From CAIKBL01 sp043734785 (GTDB lineage Bacteria > Pseudomonadota > Gammaproteobacteria > Ga0077536), in the NCBI GenBank assembly GCA_043734785.1, contig JAYTEX010000175.1, positions 1 through 64,000 of the forward strand: a stretch of 64,000 nucleotides of DNA. The letters run 5' to 3'. Of the stretch, positions 34,164 through 42,670 are shown piece after piece. Numbering within the stretch: position 1 is the first letter of the stretch; every line of letters starts with the position of its first letter. The position numbers and the translations under genes are program-made. The notes beneath the pieces were generated by a model. The model searched no databases. It had not been told where the DNA came from and worked only from the letters and a program-made list of their open reading frames with translations.

Positions 34164-34652
34164 ATGACTGAACTTACGCCAGAATATTTCCGCAAGGCTT
34201 GTGGCTACTGGGCCACCGGCGTTTCCATCGTGACCACTCGCGATGTCGATGAAACCCCCTATGGATTGACCATGAACGCGGTCACCTCTTTGTCGCTGAC
34301 GCCGGCATTGTTCATTGTCTGTGTGGACAATAAGTCGGACACCTTGGAGCCCATGAAGCGCAGCGGTGTGTTCTGCATCAATGTGCTCAGCGCCGGTCAG
34401 CAGGATTTATCGAACAATTTCTCCAAAAAAAGTCCCAATAAGTTCGAGGGCGTAGGTTTCGAGCGCGGCAGCACGGGCTCGCCCATGTTGGATGGCCGCC
34501 TGATGGCGATCGATTGCCAGGTAACGGCGGTGCACCCCGGTGGGGACCATCATATTTTTGTCGGCGAAGTCCGCGCTGTCACCTTCCCGGATTCCGACGC
34601 GATCGAACCGCTGCTCTATTACCGCGGACGCTACACAGGGATCTTGCCCTGA
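34164..34652 (+). CDS. Flavin reductase (HpaC-like)
   Basis: 162 residues from the ATG at 34164. The flavin-reductase split-barrel fold shows as YWATGVSIVTTRDVDETPYG, TMNAVTSLSLTPALFIVCVD, GVFCINVLSAGQQDLSNNF, and the terminal DHHIFVGEVRAV and PLLYYRGRYTG. It supplies reduced FMN or FAD to a partner oxygenase, and its position 156 bases after the LLM gene makes that enzyme the obvious partner. It may also serve the LLM enzyme at 7374. Confidence 0.92.
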   Translation: MTELTPEYFRKACGYWATGVSIVTTRDVDETPYGLTMNAVTSLSLTPALFIVCVDNKSDTLEPMKRSGVFCINVLSAGQQDLSNNFSKKSPNKFEGVGFERGSTGSPMLDGRLMAIDCQVTAVHPGGDHHIFVGEVRAVTFPDSDAIEPLLYYRGRYTGILP

Positions 34653-34837
34653 AATTCGCCATTGCGGCGCCCAATAATCCTGGCCAAAAAACGGGGGTTT
34701 ACTTGTACCCGCGCCATGCTTATTGGTATGTTACGCGGCCGCAAAACGCGGGTTGGCGGTAATTTTGAGCACGCATTTTTGCGCGGTCCCGCCTGCTCAC
34801 AGCATTCATCATTCATCATCCTGCAGGGCAATGACCC

Positions 34838-36070
34838 ATGACTATTGATCGCAATCGGCTACTCGGCACGCTGGCATTCACCGCCTCAATCGGCCTCGGC
34901 GCCGCACACGCGGCGGACGAAGCGCTGGTCGATCAACGTGCCCCGCTCGTGATCGATTTCCTCGATGGCGCCTACGTGTCCGGGGCAGGCGGCATCGTGG
35001 TGACTGGCGCACACGGCCTTCTGGGGCTCTTGAAAATGAACGGCCAGGGCGCGGAATTCACCCGCTACCCAAACATTCCGAACGAAGATTTCACGGCACT
35101 GGAACGCTGGTCAGACACTGAAGTTCTGCTCGGCACGTCTGACGGTAAGGTCTATCTGTTCGACGGCAAGACGGCGACGGAAGTCGGGAAAATTTCCGAG
35201 TTCAACGAACCAGTCCTCGATATCGCGGCCGCGAATGGCACCGCTTGGGCCGTCGGCGGCCGCGGGATGCTCGCGAATACAAAGGACGGTAAAACCTGGT
35301 CACCGGTCGAAATCCCCGAAGTGACACAGCCGCAAATGACCTTCCCGGGCACCGAACCGGGCGAATGGTACTTCGGGGTCAGCAACTTGAAGATGGACAG
35401 CCTGGTGCTCAACGCTACGGTGGGTGGCAAACCCGTCGTGCTCGATACCGATTACACCCTGTACCCAGATGAAGGCTTCATCCAGTTCATTACGACGTTG
35501 GATACGGCCCCGCCGCCCACCATCGACTTCAAGTTTGCCCCTGGGCCAGCCTTTCGCCCAGGCGACGTGTCATGGAACGTGGCGCTGTTCGACGGCACCA
35601 AGCTCACCATCGCCGGTGAGTTCGGCATGATTCTGCAAACCACTGACGGTGGCCAGAATTGGATCCGGCGTGATTCGCTCCTCACGCCCCTAGAGCCCGA
35701 ACCGCCGTACTGGATCGCGGGCACGCAGAAGGGTTCGAATATTTACCTAGCCGGTGCGGCAGGGGTAATGCGAGCGAGCACCGATGGCGGCGCGACCTGG
35801 GCTCAATTGCCGGCGCCGAGTGCCGAGGGCGTGTTCGGCGTCGCTGTCACGAGTGCCGGCCAGCCGGCAGTGGCGGGCGCGGTGGGTCTTATTGGCATTC
35901 TGAACGGTCCCGAATGGACCATCGCTGATCGCAGCGAGCTGCAGCTCTTGTCCTGGATCAGAACCCCGGTGGAGATGCCGGATGGGAGGCTGGTGATGTT
36001 GGGTGGGCGCGCGACAGTCATCGCTTTTAAGGATGGCAAATGGGCCCGTGTTCCCGTCGCTTTCAAATAA
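34838..36070 (+). CDS. Exported YCF48/BNR-like beta-propeller protein
   Basis: 410 residues. Signal peptide (LAFTASIGLGAAHAA), then repeated propeller blades with TTDGGQNW, STDGGATWAQL and NTKDGKTWSPV motifs, the Asp-box type of YCF48/BNR proteins. A central insertion (residues about 170-235) interrupts the blades. Propellers of this type are regular companions of DUF1302/DUF1329/RND clusters and are presumed to be periplasmic assembly or docking proteins. No RND/MMPL transporter is next to it here. Confidence 0.85.
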   Translation: MTIDRNRLLGTLAFTASIGLGAAHAADEALVDQRAPLVIDFLDGAYVSGAGGIVVTGAHGLLGLLKMNGQGAEFTRYPNIPNEDFTALERWSDTEVLLGTSDGKVYLFDGKTATEVGKISEFNEPVLDIAAANGTAWAVGGRGMLANTKDGKTWSPVEIPEVTQPQMTFPGTEPGEWYFGVSNLKMDSLVLNATVGGKPVVLDTDYTLYPDEGFIQFITTLDTAPPPTIDFKFAPGPAFRPGDVSWNVALFDGTKLTIAGEFGMILQTTDGGQNWIRRDSLLTPLEPEPPYWIAGTQKGSNIYLAGAAGVMRASTDGGATWAQLPAPSAEGVFGVAVTSAGQPAVAGAVGLIGILNGPEWTIADRSELQLLSWIRTPVEMPDGRLVMLGGRATVIAFKDGKWARVPVAFK

Positions 36071-36119
36071 GCGGGCGTCGTCGCTATCGTCGCCTACCAT
36101 GGCGGGAGAGTTGGGTCAG

Positions 36120-36698
36120 CTACACCTCGGCCTGGCGGAAGCAACTCACCAAGTGATCGTTCACCATGCCCGTTGCCTGCAGGTGGGCATACATGACGGT
36201 GGAGCCCAGGAACTTGAATCCACGCCGCTTCAGATCTTTGGCCAGTGAGTCCGACTCTGCTGAGGTGGCGACGACGTCTGCCATCGTACGTGGACGATTG
36301 ACTCGCGGTTGGCCGTTCACGAATGCCCAGAGGTAATGCTCGAAGCGGCCGAACTCCGCTTGCACTTCGAGAAAACAGCGGGCATTGGAAATAGCCGCTG
36401 AGATTTTGGCTCGATTGCGGATAATGTTCGGGTTATTCATCAGCGCTTCGATGTGGTGCGTATCGAAGCAGGCGACTTTTTCCGGCTCGAAATTCGCGAA
36501 GGCTGCGCGATAGCCCTGCCGTTTGCGCAACACCGTGAGCCAGCTCAAACCCGCTTGCGCGGCTTCAAGGGTCAGGAATTCGAACAGGATGCGATCGTCG
36601 TGGACTGGCACGCCCCACTCCGCATCGTGATAGGCGATCATTTCAGGCTTGTCGCCAGCCCATGCGCAACGACTGATCGGTGCCATGCTGCTGCTCAT
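36120..36698 (-). CDS. tag: DNA-3-methyladenine glycosylase I
   Basis: 192 residues, the full length of Tag. The zinc-binding residues are visible: Cys11 (SRCAWAG), His24 (AYHDAEWG), His182 and Cys186 (NDHLVSC). The helix-hairpin-helix-type core (LEAAQAGLSWLTVLRKRQGY, NPNIIRNRAKISAAISNAR) is standard. It removes 3-methyladenine from alkylated DNA. Housekeeping repair gene lying between catabolic blocks. Confidence 0.95.
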   Translation of the reverse strand: MSSSMAPISRCAWAGDKPEMIAYHDAEWGVPVHDDRILFEFLTLEAAQAGLSWLTVLRKRQGYRAAFANFEPEKVACFDTHHIEALMNNPNIIRNRAKISAAISNARCFLEVQAEFGRFEHYLWAFVNGQPRVNRPRTMADVVATSAESDSLAKDLKRRGFKFLGSTVMYAHLQATGMVNDHLVSCFRQAEV

Positions 36699-36731
36699 GA
36701 GAAAATGATCTCCACCGGTCTCAACGTTCGC

Positions 36732-37502
36732 TCAGCGCGGCGGCAATCGACTGGCCGCATCGAGACGAATGCATTCGCCATTAAGATACGAATTCTCGAC
36801 GATGTGTGCGGCCAGCTTGGCGTATTCGCTCGGCATGCCAAAGCGCTTCGGGTATTCGAGCTGTGCTTCGATGCCAGCGCGGATCTTATCCGATAGCCCT
36901 TTGACCATCGGGGTTTCGAACAGGCCCGGCGCGATGGTCATGCAACGAATGCCGTCTCGTGCCAAATCGCGCGCGATTGGCAACGTCATGCTCACCACGC
37001 CCCCCTTGCTTGCGGCATACGCGGCCTGCCCGGTTTGCCCGTCGTAGGCCGCGATAGAGGCCGTATTGATGATCACGCCGCGCTCGCCACTCGCGCCTTC
37101 GGGGGCGTTCTTGGTCATCTCGAGCGCTGCAAGCCGCAGCACGTTGAAGGTGCCGATCAGGTTGATATTGATGATCCTGACATAGTGATCGAGCGCATGA
37201 GGCTCCCCGCGACTGACCGTCTTGGCCGCCGTGCCGATGCCTGCACAGTTGATGCAGATATGCACCGCGCCGAAGCGGGTCATCACCTGGGTCAGCGCGG
37301 CTTTGACCTCCGCCTCGCTGGTGACGTCCACCCGGCAATACATTGCATTGGCCCCAATCCTGCTCGCCGCCACCTGGCCCAAGTCGTCATTAAGATCGAA
37401 TAGCGCGACTTTGGCGCCCGCCGCCGCGAAGGCCTCGGCGCTCGCCTGCCCCAGACCCGACGCGCCGCCGGTGATCACGGCTACTTTCCCGTTGATTTGC
37501 AT
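36732..37502 (-). CDS. SDR, 3-hydroxyacyl-CoA dehydrogenase type
   Basis: 256 residues. TGGASGLG cofactor motif, Asp after strand 2 (LFDLNDD) for NAD, NCAGIG, catalytic Ser in INTASIAAYDGQTGQ, YAASKGG. The sequence style is that of HSD17B10-like 3-hydroxyacyl-CoA dehydrogenases, which oxidise 3-hydroxyacyl-CoA, including 2-methyl-branched ones. With the thiolase 21 bases upstream it forms a dehydrogenase-thiolase pair of a beta-oxidation cycle. Confidence 0.92.
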   Translation of the reverse strand: MQINGKVAVITGGASGLGQASAEAFAAAGAKVALFDLNDDLGQVAASRIGANAMYCRVDVTSEAEVKAALTQVMTRFGAVHICINCAGIGTAAKTVSRGEPHALDHYVRIININLIGTFNVLRLAALEMTKNAPEGASGERGVIINTASIAAYDGQTGQAAYAASKGGVVSMTLPIARDLARDGIRCMTIAPGLFETPMVKGLSDKIRAGIEAQLEYPKRFGMPSEYAKLAAHIVENSYLNGECIRLDAASRLPPR

Positions 37503-37523
37503 GGTGTGCTCTCGCTCGCAAAA

Positions 37524-38705
37524 TTAAATCAGCTCAATCCCAACGGCGGTCGCTTCCCCCCCCCCGATGCACAGACTCGCAACACCGCGTCGCTTGCCCA
37601 TGTCGCGCAAGGCGTGAATCAGGGTGACGATGATGCGCGCGCCTGAGGCGCCCACTGGATGGCCGAGCGCGCACGCACCACCGCGTACATTGACCTTTTC
37701 GTGCGCCAATTTGAGATCGTGCATGGCCGCCATTGCAACGACCGCGAAGGCTTCGTTGATCTCGTAGAGATCGACATCTGCATCGGTCCAGCCGAGACGC
37801 TGCATGAGTTTCTGGATCGCGAACACCGGTGCCGTGGTGAACCAGCCGGGCTCCTGGGCATGCGTGGCATGGCCCAGGATTCGCGCCAGAGGTACCTGAC
37901 CGGAATGTGTAGCGTGGCGTTCGGAAGTCAGAATCAACGCCGCTGCGCCATCCGATATCGAACTCGAATTCGCCGCCGTGACCGTGCCATCTTTGGCGAA
38001 TGCCGGACGCAGCTGCGGGATCTTGTCAAGCTTGGCTTTACCGGGTTGTTCATCGATTTCGATCCGCTTGGCGTCGCGACCGTTCATGACGTCGACTGGC
38101 GTAATCTCCGCCGCGAAGGCCCCCGAGGTAATCGCCTGTTGTGCCCGCTTCAGCGAGGTAATGGCGTAGGCATCTTGCGCTTCACGCGTGAAGCCGTACT
38201 TTTGCGCGCAGTCTTCGGCAAACGTGCCCATCAAGCGACCGCGCTGGTAGACATCCTCAAGACCGTCAATAAACATGTGATCGAGTATTTCGCCATGTCC
38301 AAGCCGCATGCCAACGCGCACTTTAGGCAGCAGGTAGGGCGCGTTGGACATACTCTCCATGCCACCGGCGACGATGACGTTCGCGCTACCCGCCATGATG
38401 GCGTCGTAGCCGATCATCACGGCTTTCATTCCCGAGCCGCACATCTTATTGACCGTGGTGCAGCCGACGCTGCGCGGAATGCCAGCGCCGATCGAAGCCT
38501 GCCGCGCTGGCGCCTGTCCGAGCCCCGCGGGGAGCACGCAGCCCATCAGCGTTTCGTCGACGGTGGCGGGATCGACTTTCGCGCGTTCAAGCGCCGCTTT
38601 GATGGCGGCGGAACCCAGCGCGGGTGCGGTAACCGAGGCTAAATCGCCTTGCATACCGCCCATGGGCGTGCGTGCCGCGCCGGTGATGACGACTGGATTG
38701 TGCAT
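37524..38705 (-). CDS. Acetyl-CoA C-acyltransferase (thiolase)
   Basis: 393 residues. Cys89 nucleophile in VNKMCGSGMKAV, His in CALGHPVGASGAR and the second Cys in ASLCIGGGEATAVG. The motif set is that of the acetoacetyl-CoA/3-ketoacyl-CoA thiolases. Upstream gene of a minus-strand unit with the SDR at 36732. A run of nine C at 37557-37565 just inside the C-terminus is intact in frame. Confidence 0.95.
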   Translation of the reverse strand: MHNPVVITGAARTPMGGMQGDLASVTAPALGSAAIKAALERAKVDPATVDETLMGCVLPAGLGQAPARQASIGAGIPRSVGCTTVNKMCGSGMKAVMIGYDAIMAGSANVIVAGGMESMSNAPYLLPKVRVGMRLGHGEILDHMFIDGLEDVYQRGRLMGTFAEDCAQKYGFTREAQDAYAITSLKRAQQAITSGAFAAEITPVDVMNGRDAKRIEIDEQPGKAKLDKIPQLRPAFAKDGTVTAANSSSISDGAAALILTSERHATHSGQVPLARILGHATHAQEPGWFTTAPVFAIQKLMQRLGWTDADVDLYEINEAFAVVAMAAMHDLKLAHEKVNVRGGACALGHPVGASGARIIVTLIHALRDMGKRRGVASLCIGGGEATAVGIELI

Positions 38706-38968
38706 GTAAAAAATCTCCAGGATGTTTAAGGCCGTTCATAGTTTACCCCAGAGTCGTTGGCCGTGGCATCGGGAGGGCGCCGGGTCGCGCCTGCGCCAAG
38801 GAGTGCGCAGTCGCAAGACCGACCAGTCCGTCGCCCACGATCGGGGGATCCGCGTGCATGCTGAGCGGATGGGCTCGAGGCGAATAGTGGAGTGACAGAA
38901 TATGCGCGAGGCGGTGAATGGTGCTCCAGTCGCGCCGGGAGATTCCTCGTCACGCCGCCTAGACTGCC

Positions 38969-39919
38969 CTAGGCCACCTGGGATATTTTCATCGCCGCCG
39001 AGAACTGGTCGCAGCGCTCGATAAAATCGTGCGCGGTTTTCGGCATCGGGACTCTGGCGAACGCAACCCACTCCATGATTTTTTTGCCCTCCCGAACGAG
39101 CTCCATCCCGCGGGTGACACAGAGGCTCCGTTCCTCTGCCGCGTTCACGCGCGGTTCGAACAAATAAAGCTCGTCGCCCGAGGCGACAAACTCCGGCCAG
39201 ACCTCGAAGATCGCAGGATCCGTTTTCATGGTTTCGCTTTCGAGCTTGGCGGCCTTGGCGTAGGCGCTAACGCGTGCCGGCACGCCGGTAAATTGCGCCA
39301 GGTGACTGAAGGTCTGGACCAGCTTGCCTGCAATCTGATCGATGGCCGACATACACAACGCGACCTTGATGTAACGCGACGCGTAGAAATCGGCGATCGG
39401 CATGTAGAACGCTTTGAGCGGTTCGCCCCAGAGTTCATCCAGACCTTCTTCTCCGCTGAAGTGGAGCACTTGCTTGCCGAGGTCGAACGCCTCGAGAAAG
39501 CAGGTTTCGCACTCGCGCAGCAGTTCATTGTCGTAAGCGATTTCAATGCCACGCTGCTTGAGTTCAAAAATGATGTTGAAGATATCCGAACCGCGATTCA
39601 GCAATGCGCCCGCGAGCATGGCGGCGTTGACCCTTCTGCGATAGGGATCGGTTTGGCGGTCATAGGCGGCGCGCGCACTCTGGAGTTTATATCCCGGTGT
39701 ATTGATCCCGGGTTCCGTGTGGTGGAAAACCCGTTTGGTCAGTTGATCGATCAGTTCCCGGCGGGCGACTTCCTCATTGGCCGGGACATCGTAATGGCGA
39801 ATCCAGTAGCCATCGAAAAAAATGACTCTTTTGCCATCCAGTTGGCTGATCGCGCCATTCGTAGGCACGGCGAGCGCTTGGTCGACGCTGGGGGATCGAG
39901 GATGGGTGTCTGTCGTCAT
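38969..39919 (-). CDS. Unknown soluble protein next to CoA-metabolism genes
   Basis: 316 residues from MTTDTHPRS (an upstream Met at 39934 is possible). It is mostly helical and soluble, without a signal or TM segment. Landmarks are DGKRVIFFDGYWIRHYDVP, PGYKLQSARAAYDRQTDPYR, LRECETCFLEAFDLGKQV and EPRVNAAEERSLCVTRGMEL. I know no family with these. Location between a thiolase and a divergent racemase-like gene suggests a role in the same pathway, but that is only position. Confidence 0.6.
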   Translation of the reverse strand: MTTDTHPRSPSVDQALAVPTNGAISQLDGKRVIFFDGYWIRHYDVPANEEVARRELIDQLTKRVFHHTEPGINTPGYKLQSARAAYDRQTDPYRRRVNAAMLAGALLNRGSDIFNIIFELKQRGIEIAYDNELLRECETCFLEAFDLGKQVLHFSGEEGLDELWGEPLKAFYMPIADFYASRYIKVALCMSAIDQIAGKLVQTFSHLAQFTGVPARVSAYAKAAKLESETMKTDPAIFEVWPEFVASGDELYLFEPRVNAAEERSLCVTRGMELVREGKKIMEWVAFARVPMPKTAHDFIERCDQFSAAMKISQVA

Positions 39920-40306
39920 AACCATGGCTCTCAAGCTACGCGGTCGCTTTGCGCAAGATATCTACTTCCCGCTAGGCCAGCGTCCGACGCGGACCTGGCC
40001 CGTTCCACCCTGGGTGCCTCGGCGGGGCGCGTATGATACAAACATCGACTTACGGATCGATATCGATCACGGGCTCGATGGGATCTAGCGGCCGCGCCAT
40101 TAAATCCTCATCCTCCGCGCATGGCTACTTGTGATATAAGCCCGCGACACACAGGCGCAAAAACCCAGTACCCAATGCACGACTCGATGCCGGGCAAAGC
40201 CACTCGTCGCGATGACTTACGTCATTAACAATTTCTCGCCGGGCCAAAACCCGCTGCCCGGCACCCCGTTCTCCAAACACTGAGACAACACCGAAAGGAA
40301 TGCGCA
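39920..40306. promoter_or_regulatory. Divergent intergenic region with a palindrome
   Basis: 387 bases between the unknown protein and the racemase-like gene, no credible gene within. ATGAC-TTAC-GTCAT at 40212-40225 is a perfect inverted repeat of the kind bound by dimeric repressors, about 80 bases before the plus-strand start. The plus-strand gene has an AAAGGAAT ribosome site. The regulator is not encoded next to it. Confidence 0.35.
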
Positions 40307-41464
40307 ATGGGTCCATTACAGGGCGTTAAAATCGTCGAGTTCGCGGGCATCGGCCCTGGCCCTCTGTGCGGCATGATGCTGGCCGATATGGGTGCAGAAG
40401 TTCTGCGTATCGATCGCAAAGTGCCGGTCAGTCACTACGCCGGCCAGAAGTTTGATTCCTACAATCCCGGACGCTTCGGGGTTCTCAATCGTGGCAAACG
40501 CTCGGTAACCTTGCATCTCAAGTTGCCGGAAGGAGTGGCGGCGGCACGCCGGCTGGTGGCGCAGGCCGATGCCCTGATCGATCCCTTCCGACCCGGCGTG
40601 ATGGAGAAGCTCGGTCTCGGCCCTGCGCCTTGCCTGGCGGAGAATCCCCGCCTCGTCTATGGCCGCATGACCGGTTTCGGACAAGATGGCCCGCTGGCGC
40701 AGGCCGCCGGCCATGACCTGAACTACATCGGCATCTCCGGCGCCTTGCACATTATCGGGCGACCGGGCGAGAAGCCGGTACCGCCCATCAACTATGTAGG
40801 AGATTACGGCGGCGGTGCCTGTATGCTGGCCTTCGGGATCGCCTGCGGGCTGGTTGAAGCGCGCAGTTCAGGGCGCGGACAGATCATCGATACCGCCATG
40901 ACAGAGGGCTCTGCGATCCTGGCGGCGATGATGTACGGCATGTTTGCACAGGGCGCGTGGCAGCCCAAAGGTCAGAACCGAATCGATGGCGGTGCCCACT
41001 TCTATGATGTTTACGAATGTCAGGACGGCAAGTATCTGACGGTTGCCTGCGCCGAACCGCAGTTCTACGAACTGTTACTCGACCTCATGCAACTCGACGA
41101 CCCTGAATTGCGCACCGACCGCATGAACCCAGCGCGCTGGCCTGATCTGAAGGCACGTCTGGTCGTTGCTTTTAAGTCCAGGACCCGTGACGAATGGTGC
41201 GCCATCCTGGAAGGCACGGATGCTTGCGTAACGCCAATGCTCGATTTCGCTGAAGCGCCGCGCCATCCCCACAATGTTGCACGCAAGGCCTTCATTACAT
41301 TGGATGGCGTCACCCAACCGGCGCCTGCACCGCGCTTCAGCCGGACCGTCCCGGAAGTGACCCGGCGTCCGCCTTTGGCCGGTGAAAACAACCGCGACGC
41401 GCTCCTCGACTGGGGTTTCAGCGAACCGGAGATCGCGGCATTACAGGCTTCGGGCGCGTTATAA
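40307..41464 (+). CDS. Alpha-methylacyl-CoA racemase-like CoA transferase family III protein
   Basis: 385 residues. The catalytic His/Asp set of the racemases is present: His136-Asp137 in AAGHDLNYIG and Asp166 in YVGDYGGGACML. Family III fold signatures: MMLADMGAEVLRID, RPGVMEKLGLGP, GRMTGFGQDGP. These enzymes epimerise 2-methylacyl-CoA so that stereospecific dehydrogenases can accept the side chain. With the HSD10-like SDR this points to degradation of a 2-methyl-branched side chain, as in isoprenoids, bile acids or sterols. Confidence 0.9.
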   Translation: MGPLQGVKIVEFAGIGPGPLCGMMLADMGAEVLRIDRKVPVSHYAGQKFDSYNPGRFGVLNRGKRSVTLHLKLPEGVAAARRLVAQADALIDPFRPGVMEKLGLGPAPCLAENPRLVYGRMTGFGQDGPLAQAAGHDLNYIGISGALHIIGRPGEKPVPPINYVGDYGGGACMLAFGIACGLVEARSSGRGQIIDTAMTEGSAILAAMMYGMFAQGAWQPKGQNRIDGGAHFYDVYECQDGKYLTVACAEPQFYELLLDLMQLDDPELRTDRMNPARWPDLKARLVVAFKSRTRDEWCAILEGTDACVTPMLDFAEAPRHPHNVARKAFITLDGVTQPAPAPRFSRTVPEVTRRPPLAGENNRDALLDWGFSEPEIAALQASGAL

Positions 41465-41488
41465 CTGCCCAAATCGAGGCGCACCAGG

Positions 41489-41611
41489 CCCTAGGAAAAC
41501 GGTAATCCACAAACTGTTTGCGCAGTTCGAGCTTGCTTAAGCTTGCCCGTCGCCGTGTGCGGCAACTGCGCCGCGACCGGTGCGCCCAAGCACACTTTCT
41601 CGTGCTAGAGT
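41489..41611 (-). pseudogene. 3' remnant of an acyl-CoA synthetase gene
   Basis: The minus strand reads APVAAQLPHTATGKL, the conserved C-terminal Lys motif of AMP-forming acyl-CoA ligases. It then continues, after a frame change, as LELRKQFVDYRFP, the usual end of that family. Everything before it has been lost at the border with pyrC. A frameshift within the 40 remaining codons confirms decay. It indicates that a ligase gene once ended here. Confidence 0.55.
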
Positions 41612-41617
41612 CAGAAA

Positions 41618-42667
41618 ATGCCCGCTCGCCTCCTGACTATCCGGCGCCCCGATGATTGGCACGTGCACCTGCGCGACGAGCGTATGCTGGCCGCAGTCCT
41701 GCCCGCGACCGCCGGCATCTTCGCCCGCGCCATCGTGATGCCTAACCTCCAGCCGCCGGTCACCACCGCCAAGGCGGCCGCGGCCTATCGTGCGCGGATT
41801 ATCGCGGCGCTGCCGCGTGAGTCTCACTTCACGCCGCTCATGACTTGCTATCTGACCGACACCATCGATCCCACCGACATGGCGGTAGGATTCCGCGCCG
41901 GCATTTTCACGGCGGCCAAACTCTATCCCGCTGGCGCAACCACCCATTCGCAAGCCGGCGTCACCGCCATGCCGCGAATCCACCGCACCTTGGAGACCTT
42001 GCAGACGCTGGGGATGCCACTGCTCGTGCATGGCGAGGTGGTGGATGAGGAGGTGGATGTATTCGATCGGGAAGCGGTCTTCATCGAACGTGAGATGGTG
42101 CCTCTGCGGCGAGATTTTCCCGAGCTGAAGCTGGTGTTCGAACACATCACCACCCAGGAAGCCGTCGAGTTCGTGACCGAAGCGCCGGGTCCTACCGCCG
42201 CCACCGTGACGCCGCACCACCTCATGATTAATCGCAATGCGATGTTCGCCGGCGGGATCCGTCCGCATGCCTACTGCTTACCGGTCGCGAAGCGAGAGCA
42301 GCATCGATTGGCGCTGCGCCAGGCCGTCACTTCGGGCAATCCGCGATTTTTTTTAGGCACCGATTCGGCGCCTCATCTGCGCCACCTGAAAGAGCACGAT
42401 TGCGGATGCGCCGGAGTCTTCAACGCACCGACCGCGATGGCGTGCTATGCGCAGGTTTTCGCGGAGGAAAATTGCCTTTCGCTGCTCGAGGGGTTTGCCT
42501 CGGTGTATGGTCCCCGGTTCTACGGCTTGCCCCTCAATGAAGATCGCATCGAACTTGCGCAAACTGCCGCTGCCGACCCCACCACAGAGTGGTTAACCCC
42601 TGACGGCGCGGTTCGAGTCTTCACCCCCCCTGGCGGCTTGTGCTGGCGTGTGCGCTCGATTGGCTAA
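41618..42667 (+). CDS. pyrC: Dihydroorotase
   Basis: 349 residues, matching the E. coli-type homodimeric enzyme. Metal ligands appear in DDWHVHLRD, the carbamylated Lys in TAAKLYPAGATTHS, and His in LLVHGEV, FEHITT and HHLM; the catalytic Asp is in FFLGTDSAPH. Catalyses ring closure of carbamoyl-aspartate in pyrimidine synthesis. bioA follows after three bases, so they share a transcript. Start ATG at 41618. Confidence 0.96.
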   Translation: MPARLLTIRRPDDWHVHLRDERMLAAVLPATAGIFARAIVMPNLQPPVTTAKAAAAYRARIIAALPRESHFTPLMTCYLTDTIDPTDMAVGFRAGIFTAAKLYPAGATTHSQAGVTAMPRIHRTLETLQTLGMPLLVHGEVVDEEVDVFDREAVFIEREMVPLRRDFPELKLVFEHITTQEAVEFVTEAPGPTAATVTPHHLMINRNAMFAGGIRPHAYCLPVAKREQHRLALRQAVTSGNPRFFLGTDSAPHLRHLKEHDCGCAGVFNAPTAMACYAQVFAEENCLSLLEGFASVYGPRFYGLPLNEDRIELAQTAAADPTTEWLTPDGAVRVFTPPGGLCWRVRSIG

Positions 42668-42670
42668 CGC

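Noticed and set aside
37557..37565. C9 tract in the thiolase as a frameshift
   Set aside because: The frame stays open across it and the C-terminal active-site motif is intact.
41537..42268. 243-codon minus-strand frame opposite pyrC
   Set aside because: Shadow of pyrC, His/Arg-rich, without family resemblance; only the 41489-41611 piece looks like a real remnant.
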